Positions 1 through 5,842 of a DNA stretch of 6,968 bases are shown here, one piece after another (position 1 is the stretch's first letter; every line of letters begins with the position of its first letter). The notes beneath the pieces were generated by a model. It saw nothing but the letters and a program-made list of their open reading frames with translations, made no database searches and was not told the DNA's origin. The stretch comes from Phycisphaerae bacterium. Its GTDB lineage: Bacteria; Planctomycetota; Phycisphaerae; Sedimentisphaerales; Anaerohalosphaeraceae. The position numbers and the translations under genes are program-made. The stretch covers positions 1 to 6,968 of the forward strand of contig SKKI01000289.1 of the NCBI GenBank assembly GCA_007121565.1. The letters are read 5' to 3'.

Positions 1-414
1 ATTTCCCTGCTGGCGGCGCTGCTGGCGATCTTCGGCATCGTGTTCAACAAGGAACTCAAGGCCCTGCTGTTTAGCCGGTCCATCGCCGCGACCACCGGCA
101 TTCATGAACGCTTTGTCTATGCCTGTTTTCTGATCCTGTGCGGGCTGACGCTGGCGCTGAACCTGGAGATGATCGGCGGACTGATGATCTTTTCGCTGAT
201 TACCAATCCCGCCGCCGCGGCGTATCAGTTGTGCAAAGGGCACAGCGCGGTTGTGGCGGTCTCGGTGCTGCTGGGGATGATCAGTGCGACAGGGGGATTC
301 CTGCTGTCGTTTTACTGGAATCTGCCGACCGGGGCGTGCATCGTGCTGACCAGTACGCTGATCTTTGCCGCGGCCGCATTGACGCGGCGACTGGCCCCGA
401 CGCGAGCCGAATAA
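1..414 (+). CDS. ABC-3 family metal-ion ABC transporter permease, C-terminal part (5' truncated by window edge)
   Basis: The reading frame is open from base 1 to the TAA at 412-414, so these 137 codons are the end of a longer gene. The protein is strongly hydrophobic. Beyond the partial helix at the edge I see three membrane segments, including ones running through LILCGLTLALNLEMIGGLMI and VVAVSVLLGMISATGGFLLS, and a last one before the basic end LTRRLAPTRAE. The pattern IGGLMIFSLITNPAAAAYQL, a GxLLxxxLLxxPAAxA-type signature, followed by a helix and then LPTGACIVL, is typical of ABC-3 permeases (the ZnuB, MntB and TroC/D family). These form the inner-membrane channel for Zn2+, Mn2+ or Fe2+ import with an ATPase and a solute-binding protein. 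Neither partner is visible, so the metal cannot be named. The gene faces the E2 gene tail to tail. A GTG at 40 is not the start, because the frame continues upstream without a stop. Confidence 0.85.
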   Translation: MSLLAALLAIFGIVFNKELKALLFSRSIAATTGIHERFVYACFLILCGLTLALNLEMIGGLMIFSLITNPAAAAYQLCKGHSAVVAVSVLLGMISATGGFLLSFYWNLPTGACIVLTSTLIFAAAALTRRLAPTRAE

Positions 415-424
415 GGTAATCAAC

Positions 425-439
425 CTGACCGATGGTCAG
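425..439. repeat. Short palindrome just past the permease stop
   Basis: CTGACC (425-430) and GGTCAG (434-439) form a perfect 6-bp stem with a 3-base loop, 10 bp after the permease stop. No T-run follows, so it is a weak candidate for an intrinsic terminator. It could instead protect the 3' end of the mRNA or be chance. Confidence 0.35.
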
Positions 440-443
440 CTTG

Positions 444-478
444 AGAAGTCAAAAGTTAAAGTGCAAAAGTCAAAATTG
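444..478. repeat. Five tandem 7-bp units, consensus AAAAGTC
   Basis: The stretch divides into AGAAGTC, AAAAGTT, AAAGTGC, AAAAGTC and AAAATTG, five adjacent heptamers that drift around AAAAGTC. It lies between coding regions and runs directly into the hairpin at 483-499. It has no ORF of its own. The pairing of a heptad run with a compact GC hairpin suggests a dispersed intergenic repeat rather than a control site, but one copy in one window cannot prove this. Confidence 0.6.
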
Positions 479-482
479 TGGA

Positions 483-508
483 ATCCGCCTTTGGCGGATA
501 GCATTTTT
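483..508 (+). terminator. Hairpin with downstream T-run, possible terminator of the permease transcript
   Basis: ATCCGCC (483-489) and GGCGGAT (493-499) form a perfect 7-bp GC-rich stem around a TTT loop. TTTTT follows at 504-508 after AGCA. The 4-base gap before the T-run makes it a sub-optimal intrinsic terminator for the plus strand. Read on the minus strand, the stem is also followed by a T-rich stretch (the complement of the heptads), so it could end transcripts from both converging genes. It may equally be the hairpin part of a mobile intergenic repeat. Confidence 0.4.
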
Positions 509-619
509 AAGAACGATTTGAATGTCTTGCGACCTGTTTAATCATCATTGGTTAAGGTAAATTGTTGCAGTTTATCGGTCAGTTTGAGTAAGGTAGTCGC
601 ATGGGAATTTGTATTTGCA

Positions 620-640
620 GCACGGCCAGGATGGCCGTGC
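620..640. repeat. Perfect 9-bp palindrome downstream of the E2 stop
   Basis: GCACGGCCA (620-628) and TGGCCGTGC (632-640) are exact inverted repeats around a GGA loop. They lie 13 bp beyond the E2 stop codon on the minus strand. This would be a very stable hairpin at the 3' end of the E1-E2 mRNA. Neither strand has a T-run after it, so a classical Rho-independent terminator is not supported. A REP-like dispersed palindrome or an mRNA 3'-end stabiliser fits better. Confidence 0.5.
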
Positions 641-652
641 CACTTCAATCTG

Positions 653-2305
653 TTAAACCAATGTGTCGGGGTGTTCGAGGTGCTTTTTGACGTAGTCCAA
701 AAACTGCGCCGCCTCGGCCCCGTTGACCACCTTGTGATCGACCGACAGGGTCAGGTTCATCATCTTGCGCACCAGCAGATTGCCGTCGGCCGGCACGACT
801 GTATCGGTAATCGTCCCGACGCCGAGAATGCTCGTCTGGCCCGGCACGACAATCGGAATAAAGGACTCGATGCCCAGCCCGCCGAGGTTGCTGACGGTTA
901 TACAGCCGCCTTCCAAATCGTCCAGCGACAGCTTGCCGCTGCGTGTGCGGGCGATGAGGTCTGTGCAATAGGCGGCGATGTCATAGACGCTTTTGCTGCC
1001 GCAGTCGCGTACAATCGGGGCGATCAGCCCGTCATCGGTCGCGATGGCCAGCCCGAAGTCGAGCGACCGGGCAAGCTGAATATGCTCACCGTCGAGCTGG
1101 CCGGTCATAATCGGATAGTGCTTCATGCCGATCGCCAGCCCGCGCAGCAGAAAGTCATTGAACGACAGCTTCACCGGCGCGGTCTTGTTCAGTTTGGCCC
1201 GGAGCGCGACCAGCTTTGTCATATCGGCGCGAATGTTCAGATAAAAACACGGGATATTCTGCTTGGACCAGAGCATCTTTTCGGCCACAATGCGCTGCAG
1301 ACGATTAAGCGGGATTTTCTGGCCGAAGCTGTAGGCAGGTGTGACCTTGGGAATGACGTCGCCGGCCGAGGCCGCCGGCGCGGCGGTTTTAGCGCTTTGC
1401 GCAGCGCGGCGCACGTCGGCCTCGACGATGCGCAGCGCATTGGCCGGCGTGACATCGGTCAGATCGATTCCCAGTTCACGGGCGATCATCTTGGCGCGGG
1501 GCGTGGCGAATACCTTATCGGCCGGCCCGGCCGGTGTCGCCGCCGGCCCGATCTTTTCGGGTGTCATGGTCTGCGGCGCCGCGGCGGCATGCTCCTGGTC
1601 GGTGACATGTTCGGGCACGGTTAAAGCCGGTGCAGTGCCCTCGTGCAGCAGCGCGTCAATGAAGCTCTGCGGCACGTCCTCATCGCCGGCCGCCACCACC
1701 ATCAGCGGATCGTTGACGGGAATGGTTTGACCGCTTTGCGTTAAAATCGCCTTGACAACCCCCTCAGCGGGCGACTCGACTTCCAGGGTTGCCTTGTCGG
1801 TCTCGACCTCAAACAGCACATCACCTTTGCTGACTGCATCGCCGACGTTGACCAGGGTATTGACAATCGTCCCTTCTTCCATGGTCTGGCCCAACTGCGG
1901 CAGGCGGACGACCTTGGCGGTTGGCCCGGGCGCAGCGGCCGACGACGATGCCGCCGCCGGCGGCGAAGCGGGTTCAGGGGCTTGTGCAGCCGGCTGCGGT
2001 GCTGTCGCCGCTGCTTGCTGAGCCGGTGCGTCGGAGTGCTTATAGGCCGAAACATCCACCGTTTCGTCCTGCTCGCCCAAAACCAAAATCAGGTCGTTGA
2101 CTAAAATTGTTTCGCCGTTTTCAGCGAGAATCGCTTTGACGAATCCCTCAGCGGGCGATTCGACTTCCAGCGTCGCCTTGTCGGTTTCGACCTCAAACAG
2201 CACATCGCCTTTACTGACTGCATCGCCGACGTTGACCAGGGTATTGACAATCGTCCCTTCTTCCATCGTCTGGCCCAACTGCGGCAGCTTGACTTCTCTT
2301 GCCAT
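653..2305 (-). CDS. Dihydrolipoyl acyltransferase (E2) of a 2-oxo acid dehydrogenase complex, two lipoyl domains
   Basis: This is the core acyltransferase of a pyruvate-, acetoin- or branched-chain-type dehydrogenase complex. It passes the acyl group from E1 through lipoyl-lysine to CoA. Domains in order: lipoyl 1 (residues 1-79, lysine K43 in ETDKATLE), Ala/Pro-rich linker (about 93-129), lipoyl 2 (about 131-206, lysine K171 in ETDKATLE), second linker, peripheral subunit-binding domain (about 265-300, FATPRAKMIARELGIDLTDV) and catalytic domain (about 325-550). The catalytic signature is DHKVVNGA with H524. The HRxxDG consensus reads HKVVNG, with Asn528 where most members have Asp; Azotobacter vinelandii E2p is known to carry Asn there, so activity is plausible. 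The binding domain lacks the usual glycine-rich GxGxxGRI, reading TPANALRI instead. The ATG at 2305 is fixed by a GGGAG site at 2316-2320 and an in-frame stop at 2327-2329. It follows E1 by 46 bp and is surely co-transcribed. The substrate is not determinable from sequence alone. Confidence 0.95.
   Translation of the reverse strand: MAREVKLPQLGQTMEEGTIVNTLVNVGDAVSKGDVLFEVETDKATLEVESPAEGFVKAILAENGETILVNDLILVLGEQDETVDVSAYKHSDAPAQQAAATAPQPAAQAPEPASPPAAASSSAAAPGPTAKVVRLPQLGQTMEEGTIVNTLVNVGDAVSKGDVLFEVETDKATLEVESPAEGVVKAILTQSGQTIPVNDPLMVVAAGDEDVPQSFIDALLHEGTAPALTVPEHVTDQEHAAAAPQTMTPEKIGPAATPAGPADKVFATPRAKMIARELGIDLTDVTPANALRIVEADVRRAAQSAKTAAPAASAGDVIPKVTPAYSFGQKIPLNRLQRIVAEKMLWSKQNIPCFYLNIRADMTKLVALRAKLNKTAPVKLSFNDFLLRGLAIGMKHYPIMTGQLDGEHIQLARSLDFGLAIATDDGLIAPIVRDCGSKSVYDIAAYCTDLIARTRSGKLSLDDLEGGCITVSNLGGLGIESFIPIVVPGQTSILGVGTITDTVVPADGNLLVRKMMNLTLSVDHKVVNGAEAAQFLDYVKKHLEHPDTLV
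1760..1903 (-). repeat. Second copy of the duplicated lipoyl-domain segment
   Basis: These 48 codons (residues 135-182, LPQLGQTMEEG to ESPAEG) encode exactly the same amino acids as codons 7-54 of the same gene. At DNA level I count 136 of 144 bases identical, and all 8 differences are synonymous. The copies lie 384 bp (128 codons) apart in direct orientation. Lipoyl domains within one E2 normally diverge more, so this points to a recent duplication or to gene conversion. Confidence 0.9.
2144..2287 (-). repeat. First copy of the duplicated lipoyl-domain segment
   Basis: This codes for residues 7-54 of E2 and is the partner of 1760-1903. The identity ends sharply: after ESPAEG the copies read FVKAILAENGETILVND here and VVKAILTQSGQTIPVND in the second copy, so the last third of the domain has diverged while the first two thirds have not. 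Confidence 0.9.
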
Positions 2306-2351
2306 CGTTATACAACTCCCGTTTGCTCAAGTGTGCATTGGATGTTTGGTT

Positions 2352-4586
2352 TTACAGCATTGCTTTAATGGTTGCAACAATCTTATCCGGCGTCGGAATA
2401 CTGGCGTTTTCCAGCGGCTCGCTCATCGGCGGCGGCACATCGGCGGCGGCCATATTCACCGGCGCCGCATCCAGGTAGTCAAAGCCCGTCCGCCCGTTTT
2501 CGAAGGTATAGCCGATCACCTGCCGGACGATTTCCGGGCCCGTGCCGCACATACAGAAGCTCTCGGCAACGGTGACCAGCCGACCGGTCTTGCGCACCGA
2601 GTCGGCGACGGTTTGAATGTCCAGCGGTTTGACCGTCCGCAGGTCAATGACCTCGACGCTGATGCCCTGCTGCTGGAGTTCGGCGGCCGCGGCCAGGCAG
2701 AACATCGTCTGGCGGCTGTAGCTGACCACTGTGACATCCGTGCCCTGGCGCTTGACATCGGCCACACCCAGCGGAATGATGTACTCATCGGTCGGGACGG
2801 CGCCCATCTGGCTGTAGGTGGCTTTGTGCTCAATAAACACCACCGGGTTGTCGCTGCGGATGGCGGCTTTGAGCAATCCTTTGGCATCGTACGGCGTGGC
2901 GGGCATCACGACGTACAGCCCCGGCACGTTGACCAGCCACGGCTCCAGCGATTTGGAGTGGTGCGCGGCAATGCAGCGTCCCACGCCGCCTTCGGTGCGC
3001 ACGACCATCGGCACCTTGGCGTGGCCGCCGAACATGTATCGGTTAAAGGCCCCGTTGTGCATCAACTGATCCAGGCAGATCGGCATAAAGTCAACGTACA
3101 TAATCTCCGCGATCGGCCGAAGCCCCCGCAGCGCCGCGCCGACCGCCGCGCCGACAATCGCGGCCTCCGAAATGGCCGTATCGATGACCCGGTCTTTGCC
3201 GAACTCCTCGAGCAGCCCCTTGGTCGCGGCGTACGCGCCGCCGTAGATGCCCACGTCCTCGCCTTCGATGAAGACGGTCGGATCGCGCCGCATCTCCTCG
3301 GCCTGGGCCTGGACGAGGGCTTCTTTCATCGCCAGGACGGCCATTCCATAGTCGGCTTTGATCTGTTCTTTGGCCTTGTCGGAGACCTCTTTTTTGGTTC
3401 TGCCCTGAATCGTTTTAATCAGCGATTCGTAGGCCTCTGTGGCCTGCATCACGGCTCTGGCGGTATCTTTTTCGGCGGCGATCAAATCCGCCGGATACGA
3501 CTCTTCGACGTAAACGTCTTTGGTCAGTTCCGCCGGATTCGGCCAGGCACTGTCCATCGCAAACTGCGTGGCGTCTTCGATGACTTTCTCGGCTTTGGCG
3601 GCGATGGCGTCCAGCTCCTCTTGTGTCGCCATTTTTTCATCCAGCAGCTTTTTGCTCAGCACGATGATCGGGTCGCGATCTTTCCAGGCTTTTTCCTCTT
3701 CTTTGGTACGGTAAACCCGCGGATCCGAGCGGCTGTGTCCGTACCAGCGATAGGTCTTGCACTCGACCATGACCATTTCGGTCTTGCTGCGGGCATGTTC
3801 GACGGCGTCTTTGATCGCCAGATAGACCGCGACAGTATCCTGACCGTCAACGATTTTGGCCGGCACGCCGTAGGCGGCCGCACGCTCGGCAATGTTTTCG
3901 ACATTGGCCGCGCAGCCGGCCGCCTCGACGGGACTGCCGGAAAACGGCACGCTCATCCCGTAGAGATTGTTTTCGATGATCGCCACCAGCGGCACATTCA
4001 GCACCGAGGCCATGTTCATCGCCTCGTGGAACGCGCCTGTATTGGTCGAGCCGTCGCCGAAAAATGACAGCACCACCGCCCCGCTTTTTTTGTACTTTTC
4101 GCCCAGCGCTGCGCCGACGGCGTTGGGGATATTGCCCCCGACGATGCCGGTTGAGCCGAGATTGCCGTGGTTGACATCGGCGATATGCATTGAGCCGCCG
4201 CGTCCGTTACAGTAGCCGGTCTCCTTGCCCATCAGCTCGGCCATCATCTGGTTCCAGTGGTGCTGGCGGTCCTGCTCGGTGTCGGCGTATGTGTTGCCGA
4301 TCGCGCCGCAGTGCCCATGGCCGCGGTGGGTCGAGGCAATGACATCGCCATTTTGGATTGCTGCGCACGCGCCGACGGCGACCGCTTCCTGGCCGGCGTA
4401 CAGATGGGAGGCGCCTTTGATGATGTTTTGTCCCAGTAACTCGGAGACTTTGTCTTCAAAAAAGCGGATTTCGTGGATACTCCGCAGCCAGTCAAGGGCC
4501 TGATCCTTGGTGATCTGTTTGCGGTCAATCAATGTCGCAAGTTTCGTGGTCGGTTTGTCTCGACGGTCATCCAGTGAAAAAGCCAT
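2352..4586 (-). CDS. 2-oxo acid dehydrogenase E1, alpha and beta subunits fused (pyruvate/acetoin type)
   Basis: This is the thiamine-diphosphate enzyme that decarboxylates a 2-oxo acid and reductively acylates the E2 lipoyl group. Residues 1 to about 365 are the alpha part: LYAGQEAVAVG (62-72), THRGHGH (86-92), and the ThDP/Mg motif from GDG (177-179) to NN (206-207). The YRWYGHSRSDPR loop follows, and the end is near W348 (AWPNPAELTKDVY). Residues about 366-411 are a charged, Ala/Lys/Glu-rich linker. Residues about 412-744 are the beta part: EGEDVG with E443, DTAISEAAIVGAAVGAALRG, then VMPATPYDAKGLLKAAI and the C-terminal transketolase-like domain. Separate subunits are usually about 320-370 and 325-340 residues, so 744 is a full alpha plus beta with no internal stop. 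The motif style (STHRGHGHC, GRGGSMHIAD) is closest to acetoin/pyruvate E1. It starts at ATG 4586 with AGGAG complementing 4594-4598, 7 bases upstream. It is the first gene of the E1-E2 operon, and no E3 gene is present. Confidence 0.93.
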   Translation of the reverse strand: MAFSLDDRRDKPTTKLATLIDRKQITKDQALDWLRSIHEIRFFEDKVSELLGQNIIKGASHLYAGQEAVAVGACAAIQNGDVIASTHRGHGHCGAIGNTYADTEQDRQHHWNQMMAELMGKETGYCNGRGGSMHIADVNHGNLGSTGIVGGNIPNAVGAALGEKYKKSGAVVLSFFGDGSTNTGAFHEAMNMASVLNVPLVAIIENNLYGMSVPFSGSPVEAAGCAANVENIAERAAAYGVPAKIVDGQDTVAVYLAIKDAVEHARSKTEMVMVECKTYRWYGHSRSDPRVYRTKEEEKAWKDRDPIIVLSKKLLDEKMATQEELDAIAAKAEKVIEDATQFAMDSAWPNPAELTKDVYVEESYPADLIAAEKDTARAVMQATEAYESLIKTIQGRTKKEVSDKAKEQIKADYGMAVLAMKEALVQAQAEEMRRDPTVFIEGEDVGIYGGAYAATKGLLEEFGKDRVIDTAISEAAIVGAAVGAALRGLRPIAEIMYVDFMPICLDQLMHNGAFNRYMFGGHAKVPMVVRTEGGVGRCIAAHHSKSLEPWLVNVPGLYVVMPATPYDAKGLLKAAIRSDNPVVFIEHKATYSQMGAVPTDEYIIPLGVADVKRQGTDVTVVSYSRQTMFCLAAAAELQQQGISVEVIDLRTVKPLDIQTVADSVRKTGRLVTVAESFCMCGTGPEIVRQVIGYTFENGRTGFDYLDAAPVNMAAADVPPPMSEPLENASIPTPDKIVATIKAML

Positions 4587-4635
4587 GCTTAAACTCCTGA
4601 CGGTTAGCAGTAAAAGTAACGTTGTTAATTATAAA

Positions 4636-4652
4636 CGCCGCACTGTGCGGCG
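4636..4652 (-). other. GC hairpin in the 5' leader of the E1-E2 mRNA
   Basis: CGCCGCA (4636-4642) and TGCGGCG (4646-4652) are a perfect 7-bp inverted repeat with a 3-base loop. If transcription starts near 4678, the hairpin lies within the leader of about 92 nt, some 38 bases upstream of the AGGAG site. It could stabilise the mRNA or serve as a protein-binding site. It is not T-run-flanked, so it is not an attenuator of the usual kind. Confidence 0.5.
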
Positions 4653-4660
4653 CCTCAGTC

Positions 4661-4686
4661 CTGTGCTCGATCAAGTTTGAGCACAG
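4661..4686. promoter_or_regulatory. 26-bp dyad over the E1-E2 transcription start, candidate operator
   Basis: CTGTGCTC (4661-4668) and GAGCACAG (4679-4686) are perfect 8-bp inverted arms separated by 10 bases. The right arm overlaps the last two bases of the minus-strand -10 hexamer, and the left arm lies in the transcribed leader, so the site straddles the predicted start. Because one arm lies at or before the start, it cannot form a hairpin in the RNA, which favours a DNA operator for a dimeric repressor. Which protein binds is unknown. The adjacent DeoR-family regulator is one candidate. Confidence 0.6.
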
Positions 4687-4713
4687 TATAGCATCGTAGA
4701 AGCCGATAATCAA
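4685..4713 (-). promoter_or_regulatory. Sigma70-type promoter of the E1-E2 operon
   Basis: On the minus strand, -35 TTGATT (4713-4708) and -10 TATACT (4690-4685) are separated by exactly 17 bases. The -10 matches TATAAT at five of six positions, and the -35 matches TTGACA at its first four. Immediately upstream, 4714-4735 is nearly pure T on the minus strand, resembling an UP element. Transcription would start near 4678 and give a leader of about 92 nt. No mapped start is available, so this rests on sequence match and position. Confidence 0.65.
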
Positions 4714-4750
4714 ACAAAAACAATAAAAAAAAACACCTAATGTTCTCTTA

Positions 4751-4780
4751 ATCGGTACAGATCGAAACAAATCGAACATT
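4751..4780. promoter_or_regulatory. Three 10-bp direct repeats (ATCG-headed), candidate DeoR-family operator
   Basis: Three consecutive decamers begin ATCG in exact 10-base register: ATCGGTACAG (4751), ATCGAAACAA (4761) and ATCGAACATT (4771). They end 6 bases before the predicted -35 of the regulator gene and are about 75-100 bases upstream of the E1 start. Sites repeated once per helical turn suit a regulator binding one face of the DNA. Tandem direct-repeat operators are known in the DeoR family (IolR of Bacillus subtilis), so autoregulation by the gene at 4893 is a sensible guess. Confidence 0.5.
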
Positions 4781-4786
4781 TTCAGC

Positions 4787-4814
4787 TTGCATTATCCCAT
4801 AGAGTTGCTACACT
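4787..4814 (+). promoter_or_regulatory. Probable promoter of the DeoR-family regulator gene
   Basis: TTGCAT (4787-4792) and TACACT (4809-4814) are spaced by 16 bases. TGC directly before the -10 gives an extended -10 element. The -35 is weak, matching only TTG. The start would be near 4821, with a leader of about 72 bases that is GC-rich and full of repeated GTCCGG-type words (4840-4860). Confidence 0.4.
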
Positions 4815-4892
4815 GTCCGGGCAGTCGGGTATGACAGGCGGCCGTCCGGCCGGTCCGGCAAACGTGGTCTATGTTTAACGAAAGGGTCTGGG

Positions 4893-5672
4893 ATGGGGCT
4901 ATTGGCACAGCAGCGGCATCAGGTGATTCTTGAGCAGATTCGCACCCGGGGCAGGATTTTGGTGGCCGACATTGCACGGGACCTGAACGTCACCGAGGTG
5001 ACGGTCCGGCGGGATCTGTCGTATCTGGAAAAGAACGGCCTGCTCAAAAAGACCTACGGCGGAGCGGTCCTGGGGGCCTCGGAGATGAATCTCTCCGTGC
5101 GCTATCGCCAGACGCGGAATCTGGCCGCCAAGCGGACGATCGGGCAACTGGCCGCTGAGGTGGTCCAGGACGGTAGCAATGTCTACCTGGAGGCCGGTTC
5201 GACCTGCTATGAAATCATCCCCTATTTGACCGAAAAGAAGCATCTGACCATTATCGTCAACTCGCTGCACCTGATGGCCCGCCTGCATGAGCAGGTTCAG
5301 CACAACATCATCATTCTCGGCGGCCAGTATCGCCAGGAGCGGATGGATATGATCGGCCCGGCCGCCGAACAGGCCGTCTCGCAACTGTCGGGCTTTACGG
5401 CTTTTACCGGCGCCGATGACATCTCGCTGGACTCGGGCATCAGCGGCGCCGACGTGGCGACCGTCAGCTTCACCAAGATGGTCTTGAGGCGCGCGTCAAA
5501 GATCATCTTTGTCGGCGACCGCAGCAAATTCAACAATCCCGCCCTTTACAAAATCGCCGATCTGGCCGACTTGGATATGATCATTACCAACACAAACCCC
5601 GGCCCGGCATGGGCTGACGCCTGCGCCGACAATGACATCAAACTGCTATATCCCCCGCCGGGCTTGTCCTAA
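4893..5672 (+). CDS. DeoR/GlpR-family transcriptional regulator
   Basis: This 259-residue protein has the size and layout of DeoR/GlpR repressors. The N-terminal winged helix (about residues 6-60) carries the family helix-turn-helix, ILVADIARDLNVTEVTVRRD, followed by LSYLEKNGLLKKTYGGAV. The C-terminal DeoRC domain (about 77-235) shows the phosphosugar-binding pattern: YLEAGSTCYEI, VNSLHL, ILGGQYR, FTGADDISLDSGISG and VGDRSKF. Such proteins usually repress sugar or polyol catabolic genes and release DNA when a phosphorylated sugar binds. The ATG at 4893 has AAAGGG at 4881-4886, 6 bases upstream, and no in-frame ATG or GTG lies close before it. It is divergent from the E1-E2 operon across a control region of about 300 bp, so it may regulate that operon, itself, or the downstream glycoside hydrolase. 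The effector is unknown. GST-C rather than the more common GST-T is a small deviation. Confidence 0.93.
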   Translation: MGLLAQQRHQVILEQIRTRGRILVADIARDLNVTEVTVRRDLSYLEKNGLLKKTYGGAVLGASEMNLSVRYRQTRNLAAKRTIGQLAAEVVQDGSNVYLEAGSTCYEIIPYLTEKKHLTIIVNSLHLMARLHEQVQHNIIILGGQYRQERMDMIGPAAEQAVSQLSGFTAFTGADDISLDSGISGADVATVSFTKMVLRRASKIIFVGDRSKFNNPALYKIADLADLDMIITNTNPGPAWADACADNDIKLLYPPPGLS

Positions 5673-5705
5673 CACAACGAACAGTTGGGATCCGATTGAA
5701 GGTGC

Positions 5706-5734
5706 TTGTTGATGCCACAGCTTTCCGCTACAAT
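5706..5734 (+). promoter_or_regulatory. Probable promoter of the GH57 gene
   Basis: TTGTTG (5706-5711) and TACAAT (5729-5734) are separated by 17 bases. The -10 matches the consensus at five of six positions, while the -35 keeps only TTG. The start would be near 5741, so the hydrolase gene would have its own transcript with a leader of about 100 nt, even though it could also be read through from the regulator gene. No terminator is evident between the two. Confidence 0.5.
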
Positions 5735-5753
5735 ACCCCTTGTTTGCGACGTG

Positions 5754-5807
5754 CAACCCGTTTTAGGGTTGATCTCAAGAAGGCCTGATTGTGCGGTCGG
5801 CCTCTTG
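5754..5807 (+). other. Structured 5' leader of the GH57 mRNA (two hairpins)
   Basis: Two inverted repeats follow the predicted start. CAACCC (5754-5759) pairs with GGGTTG (5766-5771) around a 6-base loop. CAAGAAGGCC (5776-5785) pairs with GGCCTCTTG (5799-5807) with one bulged A and a 13-base loop. There is no T-run after either, and I do not recognise a known riboswitch. They end 36 bases before the start codon, leaving the GAGG site at 5833-5836 free. Confidence 0.4.
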
Positions 5808-5842
5808 TCAAACATCATATGACGGCTCAGTAGAGGATTATT

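Noticed and set aside
548..1624. Open frame of 358 codons on the plus strand, antisense to E2
   Set aside because: It is the same kind of shadow of a real minus-strand gene. It begins in the intergenic gap with no ribosome site and shows no recognisable domain.
2097..4067. Long open frame of 656 codons on the plus strand, antisense to E1 and to the start of E2
   Set aside because: It lies opposite genes with clear conserved motifs. Its translation is low-complexity, His/Arg/Gly-rich and without family features, as expected for the complement of GC-rich coding DNA. There is no ribosome site or promoter for it.
4628..4633. TATAAT on the minus strand close to the E1 gene, as an alternative -10
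   Set aside because: No acceptable -35 lies 16-18 bases upstream; that stretch is the GC hairpin region. The pair at 4685-4713 has a 17-base spacer and better overall fit.
4567..4779. Small minus-strand frame of 70 codons covering the E1 leader
   Set aside because: It overlaps the E1 start in another frame and would span the predicted promoter and start site, so it could not be translated from the E1 transcript. No family resemblance is visible.
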